From: Pleodorina starrii
Taxonomy: Eukaryota; Chlorophyta; Chlorophyceae; Chlamydomonadales; Volvocaceae
Length of the DNA stretch: 64,000 nucleotides
Assembly (NCBI GenBank): GCA_030267565.1
Contig: BRXU01000026.1
Coordinates: forward strand, 558,001 to 622,000
Direction of reading: 5' to 3'
A program made the position numbers and the translations under genes. The notes under the pieces were generated by a model, which searched no databases, was not told where the DNA came from, and was given only the letters and a program-made list of their open reading frames with translations. Within the stretch, counting starts at the first letter, position 1. Each line of letters begins with the position of its first letter. Shown piece by piece: positions 57,201 to 64,000 of the stretch.

Positions 57201-60200
57201 ATGCACGTTCCACTTGCTTGGAGGGCCCTGGAGCTTTGTGCAACGGGCCAGGCACTACCGGAAACAATCTGCTAGCTAGTAGCTGCGGCCCCAGGCTAGG
57301 TCAGGGCATAGTAGCGTGCGGTGAGGCCACACAACATTCAAACAAAAGCCCTCCAGTACTGCATGCGGTATACTAAACCCGTTTCTCCCGTCTATCTGCT
57401 TCTCTGACGAAGCGTCCCGTAGCACTCCTACCTTCAACGCCTCGACGTTCGCCACTTGGGCTGCCATCTCGCGGCCATGCTCCTCAAGTGCCATCTGCAG
57501 TTGCCGTTGGAAGTCGGCGGCGAACTCAACTCGCGCTTGCGCCACCGTCGCCTGCACCGCAGCATTGACTGCTGCTGCGTCCGCTGCCATCCTGTGCTGT
57601 TGTGCCCTCTCCCGTTGCCTCAACACTGCCAGCTGCTCATTCAGTACGCGGCACTCCTCCTGGAGCCTGGCGAGGTTGTTATTGGCCGACCGGGACTCTT
57701 CCTCCCGCGCCTGCAGCTGCGCCTGCTTGGCGTCGAGCTCCTGCGTGAGTTGCACCGCCTGCCCCTGCACCTGCTGCAGCTGCTGGCGGAGGTCTGCCGC
57801 ATCAGCCTCAAGCTGCACGGCGCCGTCCCGCGAAGTCTGCAGCTCCGCACGCAAGTTGGCCTCCATGGCCTCGAATCGCGCCTGCGATGCAAGTCCCAAT
57901 GAGCACACGCGGCGCGTCCAAAAACAAAAACAAGCGCGGGGAAAGGAACGGTCATGTATGGCTTCGCCATTGCTGGGCCAGGCAGCGAGAGCAGAATGTG
58001 TTCCGCACATCATAGCGATCTGCGTGGCTTTCCACGCATGACGGGGCGGCAAGACAGGGATCGGGGCGGCAAGTGAGGAATCAACACAGCTCCAAGTCCT
58101 TAACGGCCGCAGCTACAGGCGGATTGAACTGAGAGGCCTGATGTACTAGATAGGGCAAGACCCCATCTCGAGCCCTCCTCGCAACCGAGCCACCCCTCCC
58201 TCTGCGTATCCCCGTCGCGGTATGTATCTTCTTTGATTCCCTACCCAACCTGCGCACCTGGGCCTCGTTGGCGTCCTGCTGGAGGCGTATGTTCTCACGG
58301 GATAAGTTCTCCAAGTCCGCCTGCCGCCAGAAATGCAGGGTGCGGGTGGGAGCTCAGCTAGGATTACCACCCAAAGGCCCCACGCAGCATAGTCCACTAC
58401 ATTATCGGTCCTACCTACCGAGGCAACCGACATCGCAGCTGACGCCCATCAAGCGGGACCCAGCTCTGACGAAGCAAATCGGGCATGCCCGTTCCACTTA
58501 CTTGGAGGGCCCTGAAGCTTTGCACAAACGGCTGAGTACTACTGAAAGAAAACTGCTAGCTAGTAGCTGTGCGTGGTCCCAGGCTAGGTCAGGAAATGGT
58601 AGCTCGCAGTGATGAGGCAACACAACAATGAAACAGAAGCCCTGCAGTACTGCATGCGATATACTAAACCCGCTTCTCACGAGTATCTGCTACTCGCACG
58701 AAGTGTCCTGTAGCGGCCCCTACCTGCAAAGCCGCGACAATCACCACTTGGGCTGCCATCTCACGGTCGTGCTCCTCAAGTGCCATTTGCAGCTGCCGCT
58801 GCAGCTCAGCTCGCGCCTGTGCCACCGTTGCCTGTGCCGCAGTGTCGACTGCCGCCGCGTCCGCTGCCATCCTGTGCTGTTGTGCCCTCTCCCGTTGCCT
58901 CAACACTGCCAGCTGCTCATTCAGTACGCGGCACTCCTCCTGGAGCCTGGCGAGGTTGTTATTGGCCGACCGGGACTCTTCCTCCCGCGCCTGCAGCTGC
59001 GCCTGCTTGGCATCGAGCTCCTCCGTGAGTTGCACCGCCTGCCCCTGCACCTGCTGCAGCTGCTGGCGGAGGTCTGCCGCATCAGCCTCAAGCTGCACGG
59101 CGCCGTCCCGCGAAGTCTGCAGCTCCGCACGCAAGTTGGCCACCATGACCTCGAATCGCGCCACCTGGCTGCGAGCCTGCGGTGCAAGTCCCAATGAGCA
59201 CACACGGTACACCCGCAGAAACACAAATGCATGGAAAAGGAATGACCATATCACGTATAACGTCGCCATTGCTGGGCAAGGAAGCGATGACAGTATGTAT
59301 TCCGCTCGTAGCGATTTGCACGATTTGCCACGCATGACGGGGCGGCAAGAGAGGGATCGGGGTGGCAAGTGAGGGATCAACACGGCTCGGCTCCTAGTCC
59401 TAAATAGCCGCAGCTACAGGCGGATTGAACCCGGGCAAGAACCCATCTGGAGCCCCCCTCCCTCAAAATTCCCCCTCCCTAATCCCTTATCCCCCCTCCC
59501 TTATCATCTCCCCGTCGCGGTATCTTCTTTGATTCCCTCCCCAACCTGCACACCTGGGCCTCGTTGGCGGCCTGCTGGAGGCGCGTGTTCTCACGGGATA
59601 AGTTCTCCAAGTCCGCCTGCCGCCAGAAAGGCAGGGTGCGGGTGGGAGCTCAGCTGGGGTTACCACCCAAAGGCCCCAGCATAGTCCACTAAATTGGTCC
59701 TACCTACCTACCGAGGCGGCAACCGACCTCACAGCTGAGGCCCATCAAGCGGGACCCAGTTCTCATGAAACAAATCGGGCATGCCCGTTCCATTTGCTTC
59801 GAAGGCCGTGGGGCGGGCTTTGCACAACGGTCCGAGCATTACTGGAAACAAACTGCTAGCTAGTTGCTGCGGCCCCAGGCTAGGTCAGGGCATGATAGCT
59901 CGCGTTGAGGCAACACAACAATGAAACTTAGCCCCTGGAGCCCGTAATGTTGGTGTCAATGCATCCATGCATAAGTCAGTAACAGTATTATAAGATCAGA
60001 TTTATTTCAATGTCTTGCAATGCTTTCATATGCATGAATAGGGTTCCGTGTGTCAGAGACGTTGGGCCCGCTGGGGGTAGGGGGGCTGCCGCCCCCAATC
60101 CCCACACACCCCCCTTCCCCCCGGGCACTCCGAATTGTGTGTCCGTTTCAACCGTGTTTCAATGGACCTGACAGAGATCCGGGACGTGCAACGTGCAGCC

Positions 60201-62951
60201 ATTCACATTTCGCATTCGGTGCACGTCCTGAGTCCAATTGGGATGGCGACCTCGCTCTCTAAGCTTGTATGCATTTGCGGCTTGCTTGGCGTCCAACAAC
60301 CAGCTTGCCCCTAATAGTTTGAACCTTGCCACCTTTATTATTCTATGTAATAGTAATATGCATCAAGGCGTTCTAACCGGCTAGCAGAACTGCATGCGGT
60401 GTGGTCGCGGGAACACAAATATACTTGGACGTCGAAACGACAAGACGCCGTCAAAAAAACTATATATATGCAGACAACGGTACAATATGGAATGAACAGA
60501 AAGTATGGATGCGTTGGAGCGAGTAGTCTATCCTCGGACCATGGACTCAGTCTAGCTAGCAACTTTCATCCTGAAGATTGTAATATCGTACTACGAGTAT
60601 TAAGGGCTATTAATCTTGCTTTACAGCGTATCAAACCATCAAGGTTGGCCGTCACTCACGTCGCAGCCAGCCAGCCAGGCAGCCACGGACGGGCATACAC
60701 CCTAGACAGACATTTAATCTCCACATTACATTCACTGATTCGGACTTGACGAGGTCGCTTGGATGTGTCAAATCGCCACTGCGGGTCCCTGGTGCTACTC
60801 GGCGCTGCTGTGGAGCAACCCGGCCCTCCTGGGCCCCGGCGGCGTGTGCCTGCATGGAGATCACCTTCCCGGCCCTCTTCCGACTGCGTGGTCTCACCAC
60901 CCTCGGTGTCGCTGTGCGCTGCTGGGACGCGCTTGCACCGCCGCACAGCGCTCTCTCGGCGGCGCGTCGTCGGCCTGCAGGTGTGCCCCCCCCCTTGCCC
61001 GTCGCTGCACCTTGCAGCTGCGGCAGCTGGTCCTGCGGGGCGTGCTGGGCTACGAAGAGCTTGGTGCAGCGGTGGATGCCAGCGGGCCTTCCATCTTGGA
61101 CCAGCTGGACGCCCTTTTGGGCCTCGTCCCCGTCAGCTCCGCGTCGCGGCCGGTGATGTGGCTGTGCCCCCCCCCCCGGGATGCCTGGATGGGCGGCGCT
61201 GCTGCAGGGGCTCGCCTGCCTGGTGCCCGCTGGCGGACCGTTCACTCCCGTCCTGGGCACCTACGTCAAGCGTGGCGCCCACCTGCAGCTTGCCGAGGTG
61301 TACCGTGATTTGAAGGTGCGCCATGGGAACTTCATCGTGGACGCGTATGAGGGCCTGGTGCCACCACTAACGTTTGCGGCTTTCCGTGATACCCTGCACC
61401 GCCTCCGGCGGCTGCAGTGGGAGAACGACCACAAGGAGGCGCTCTGGCGGCTGGCGGCGCATGGCATCACGGGGTTCCCGTTGTTGCATGGGCAGACGAA
61501 TCGTGGGCGGATCGCCTGTTGCCCCTGCGGTACGCCGGTTGCACAGGCTGGGCGGTGCTGGGTCCGTCGGCATCTGTTCTGGGACTGCTTGTTGCCTGCA
61601 CCTTGCGTGAGGAGCTGGAGGCGGTGTTGTGGGTTCCGGGCGACTCGATGCTGCAGCGGTTTCATCTGTGGCTCGTGACGCCCCCTCTGGGGGTTCGTCC
61701 CTGTGTATGGGATGTTGTGGCTTTGGCAGCCCTGGCAGCGCTGGAAAGGGGCCGCCAACGCATGCATGGGGGGCGCGCCCCCACTGCCCCGTTTGGTCGG
61801 GCTCAGTTGGTCGGTCTTGGTGCTGTGGTTGTTGCCGACTTCTGGGCCCGTGTCGCGTCGTCTGCAGCCCTAGGGATTGTACCGGATGGCTGGGCGACGG
61901 TCCCGGCGGCCCACCCCTTCCTGGCCAACCGGACGGACCGTGTTGTGTTTGTCGGTCCTCCAAACACTGGCCCCCCTCCCGATTCCCCCTGACGGTCTCG
62001 GCGGGAGGGCCCCACGAACAATTGTGTTCTGCCCGGGACTCGCTTTTCCGAGTGCATGCCGTGTGTGCACTTGACTTGGTCGTGCTGACCTCTGCGTGCA
62101 CCTCCTGTGACCTCACTTGACTATTGTGTGGGCGTGGAGATCACGAGCGAGCCTGGTGGCGTCTCTTCTGCTTGGAGGGTTTGGTGCTGGTGGATCTAGC
62201 GGGATTCCTGCTGCTTGCGTAGGCTAGGGATTGGTGGGCCTCATGGCGATGTGGGCTTGGTGCTGGTGGGCCATGGTGGCTTTGCTTTAGGCACCCCTTC
62301 ACGGGTGCCCCTGGGGTACGATGAACAGTCTGTCTAGCCTGTACGGCTAGCAACCGGCGTGAAAACCGGTTCCCCTTATATTCACCGAATCCGAACGATA
62401 GCCCTGCAGTACAGCATGCGATATAATAAACCCCGTTTCTTCCGCCTATCTGCAACTCAAACGAAGTGTCCTGTAGCGGCCCCTACCTGCAAAGCCGTGA
62501 TGTTCGCCACTTGAGCTGCCATCTCACGGTCGTGCTCCTCAAGTGCCATCTGCAGCTGCCGCTGCAGTTCGGCGGCGGACTCAACTCGTGCCTGCGCCAC
62601 CGCCGCCTGCACCATGGCATCGGCTGCTGCTGCGTCCGCTGCCATCCTGTGCTGTTGTGCCCTCTCCCGTTGCCTCAACACTGCCAGCTGCTCATTCAGT
62701 ACGCGGCAATCCTCCTGGAGCCTGGCGAGGTTGTTATTGGCCGACCGGGACTCTTCCTCCCGCGCCTGCAGCTGCGCCTGCTTGGCGTCGAGCTCCTCCG
62801 TGAGTTGCACCGCCTGCCCCTGCACCTGCTGCAGCTGCTGGCGGAGGTCTGCCGCATCAGCCTCAAGCTGCACGGCGCCGTCCCGCATAGTCTGCAGCTC
62901 CGCACGCAAGTTGGCCACCATGACCTCGAATCGCGCCACCTGGCTGCGAGC
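48260..62951 (-). CDS. Gene D: paralogue of gene A 5' half with expanded exon array, partial
   Basis: Intact, phase-compatible exons in coding order: 62487-62951, 59554-59616, 58724-59176, 58258-58320, 57432-57881, 56975-57040, 53534-53998, 53095-53157, 52271-52720, 51806-51868, 51012-51464, 50651-50692, 50376-50459, 50034-50098, 49665-49725, 49416-49481, 48783-49040, 48260-48343. The first eleven are copies of gene A exons 5 and 6. The rest match exons 7-13 one for one, including the split-codon phases of exons 9 and 10. The exon 9 copy has lost exactly 96 bases (32 codons). The product would be over 1230 residues of coiled coil, continuing into an exon 14 copy at 45151-45369. Equivalents of exons 1-4, with start codon and membrane anchor, are not in the window, and the 3' part is decayed. 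It is either a gene running off the right edge or a young, partly inactivated duplicate. Confidence 0.5.
54802..54924 (+). CDS. Short ORF fragment inside the composite insertion
   Basis: ATG at 54802 (and again at 54808) opens 40 codons to TAA at 54922-54924, reading MTMVEVLDSKDEANMAQLMK.. with an amphipathic helical look. A GT follows GATCAG near 54889, so it could be an exon piece. No family was recognised; it may be a remnant of a transposon protein or chance. Confidence 0.2.
   Translation: MTMVEVLDSKDEANMAQLMKLIKSLMIDQVEKRTFSRAIV
55741..55945 (+). mobile_element. Partial copy of repeat family R1
   Basis: It begins with the same GC-rich hairpin (GGGGCGGGGCGGTCCCAGCG...CGCCCTGGGGGGCCCCACCCC) and GGCTGGCTGCC repeats as the copies at 36251, 39332 and 42409. 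It diverges after the TGTAAATGG segment. Confidence 0.55.
59995..60772 (-). mobile_element. Repeat family R1, long inverted copy
   Basis: The reverse complement of 60250-60770 matches the bodies of the R1 copies at 36.3-36.7 and 39.4-39.8 kb, including the GCGTCCAACAACCAG and CTAGCCGGT segments. The left 250 bases match 63425-63640 (GTTGGGCCC..GGGGGTAGGGG..CTGCCGCCCCC). The right end, CGCTTGGATGTGTCAAATCG, is shared with 63950-63968. A LINE fragment begins immediately after it. Confidence 0.6.
60773..62385 (+). pseudogene. Degenerate 3' end of a LINE retrotransposon
   Basis: Three forward frames, stitched across several frameshifts, give the C-terminal part of a non-LTR retrotransposon ORF2. 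In order they show FPALFRLRGLTTLG, then AFRDTLHRLRRLQWENDHKEALWRL (61349-61460), and a Cys-His motif CPCG...HLFWDC (about 61520-61590). These are followed by LVTPPLGVRPCVWDVVALAALAALERGR and a tail ending near 61990. This matches my recollection of the post-transcriptase region of LINEs in volvocine algae. The reverse transcriptase and endonuclease domains are absent, as in a 5'-truncated insertion. A noncoding tail with short stem-loops runs to about 62385. It is not functional. Confidence 0.6.
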
Positions 62952-63289
62952 CTGCGGTGCGAGTCCCAATGAGCACACACGGTAAACCCGCAGAAAAAGA
63001 AATGCGTGGAAAAGGAATGATCCTATTATATATTACGTCGCCATTGCTGGGCAAGCAAGGAAGCGATGGCAGTATGTGTTCCACCGATAGCGATTTGCAC
63101 AATTTGCCACGCATGATGGGGCGGCAAGAAACGAAGGGATCGGGGCGGCAAGTGAGGGATCAACACGGCTCGGCTCCAAGTCCTTAATCGCCGCAGCTAC
63201 CAACAGGCGGATTGAGAGGGTGATGTACTCGGGCAAGGCCCCATCTGGGGCCCGCCTCGCATCGGAGTCATTCCCCCTCCCTCTTCGTC

Positions 63290-63968
63290 GTTCCCTTGCT
63301 GTATGGCTGTATGAATAGCTAAGCTCCTAAGGAGGAACTGAGCACGGTTTGGGACGACACAGTAGTACGGCGAACGGTACGTTTGTTACAGTACTCTTGA
63401 GAGCAGTAGTTTTGGTTAAATGTTCTGCAGTGCATCATATGCATCATAGCGAGGTTTCCGTGTGTCAGATGTGTTGGGCCCGGCTGGGGGTAGGGGAGCT
63501 GCCGCCCCCCACCCGCCCCCATTCCCCCACACCCCCCTTCCCCCGGGGTGCGTGACTCCGAATTGCAGTGTTAATTCCAGTCGTGTTACCATGAAACTGA
63601 TAGAGATCCGGAAATGCAACGTGAATCCATTCACATTTCGCACTAAAAACTTATACATGAAGAACACGGTGCAATATGGAATGAACAGCAGTTCTGGATG
63701 CGTTGGAGCGAGTGTGACCTCGGACCATCCATGGACTCAGTCAGACATCCTTTATACTGATACATGCACGTTGAACGTTTGTCAAGGGCTATTAAGCTTG
63801 CTTTAAAGCGTATCGAGCCATCAAGGTTGGTCGTCACTCAGCAGCCGGGCAGACAGCCATCCAGCCAGCCATGGACTGGGCCTACAACCTAAAACAGCAG
63901 ACATTCACATTCCACATTACAATCACTGCTTACAACATGGCGAGGTCGCTTGGATGTGTCAAATCGTT
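63290..63968 (-). mobile_element. Repeat sequences at the right edge (R1, short copy)
   Basis: 63290-63370 repeats the start of the insertion at 54325. 63425-63968 is a shorter relative of 59995-60772 in the same orientation, sharing GGAATGAACAG, GGATGCGTTGGAGCGAG, the AGCCAGCC repeats and the CGCTTGGATGTGTCAAATCG end. No gene is seen between 63000 and the window edge. Confidence 0.5.
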
Positions 63969-64000
63969 TAACGTTCAGTGTACCGCCGTAATATGACCCT

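Larger units (their letters stand above)
51012..63000 (-). repeat. Tandem array of duplicated coiled-coil exon pairs
   Basis: Six copies of a long exon (450, 453 or 465 bases) alternate with five copies of a short exon (63 or 66 bases), each with intact AG/GT borders and phase 0 at both ends. The long copies come in two types: one beginning ARSQVARFEVMVANL, the other shorter and beginning ARFEAMEANL. In the inner part they alternate, so the real repeat is a dimer of about 2.53 kb. Transposon insertions at about 54.33-56.95 and 59.94-62.39 lie only in introns. The array derives from the single pair at 25490-26412. Confidence 0.85.

Noticed and set aside
1..64000. CRISPR-like arrays or bacterial operons
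   Set aside because: The tandem repeats have no unique spacers and are coding or duplicated exons. The intron structure shows nuclear eukaryotic DNA.

Overview
The window looks like GC-rich nuclear DNA of a green alga, most likely a chlorophyte of the Chlamydomonas/Volvox type. The evidence is many short exons with GTGAG/GTGCG donors and TGCAG acceptors, Ala/Gln/Pro-rich low complexity, interstitial TTTTAGGG telomere-type motifs, a degenerate LINE whose Cys-His tail resembles LINEs of volvocine algae, and a possible TGTAA polyadenylation signal. Nothing bacterial (operons, ribosome binding sites, CRISPR) is present. All convincing genes lie on the minus strand. The gene models were built by hand from splice motifs and reading phase, without transcript data.

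Layout. (1) 1102-6566: eight phase-compatible exons of a coiled-coil gene (gene B, 952 codons recovered, 5' end not found). (2) 8270-27796: a 24-exon gene (gene A) for a predicted 2807-residue protein with an N-terminal membrane anchor and a very long helical, coiled-coil body. One 1056-codon exon carries 46 tandem copies of a 17-residue unit. (3) 31051-33222: an intronless BTB-BACK gene, flanked by 0.88-kb direct repeats. (4) 35.1-63.3 kb: a rearranged second copy of the A/B locus. Its 5' part (48260-62951, gene D) keeps every exon open and in phase, and contains an array of six long and five short phase-0 exons. Its 3' part (35.1-45.5 kb) has decayed into three tandem units of about 3.08 kb with frameshifted exon copies.

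Mobile DNA sits in the introns and spacers of the second locus: a 324-bp miniature LTR element (TRIM) with intact LTRs, target-site duplication, primer-binding site and polypurine tract; a hairpin-bearing repeat family in several copies; a tRNA-like SINE head; a broken LINE 3' end; and an 0.9-kb insert of unknown origin.

The main picture is a locus that grows coiled-coil proteins in two ways: by in-frame expansion of 42-, 51- and 63-bp units inside single exons, and by tandem duplication of whole symmetric exons. No biochemical function can be assigned to genes A, B or D. A membrane-anchored tether or scaffold is only an inference from shape.
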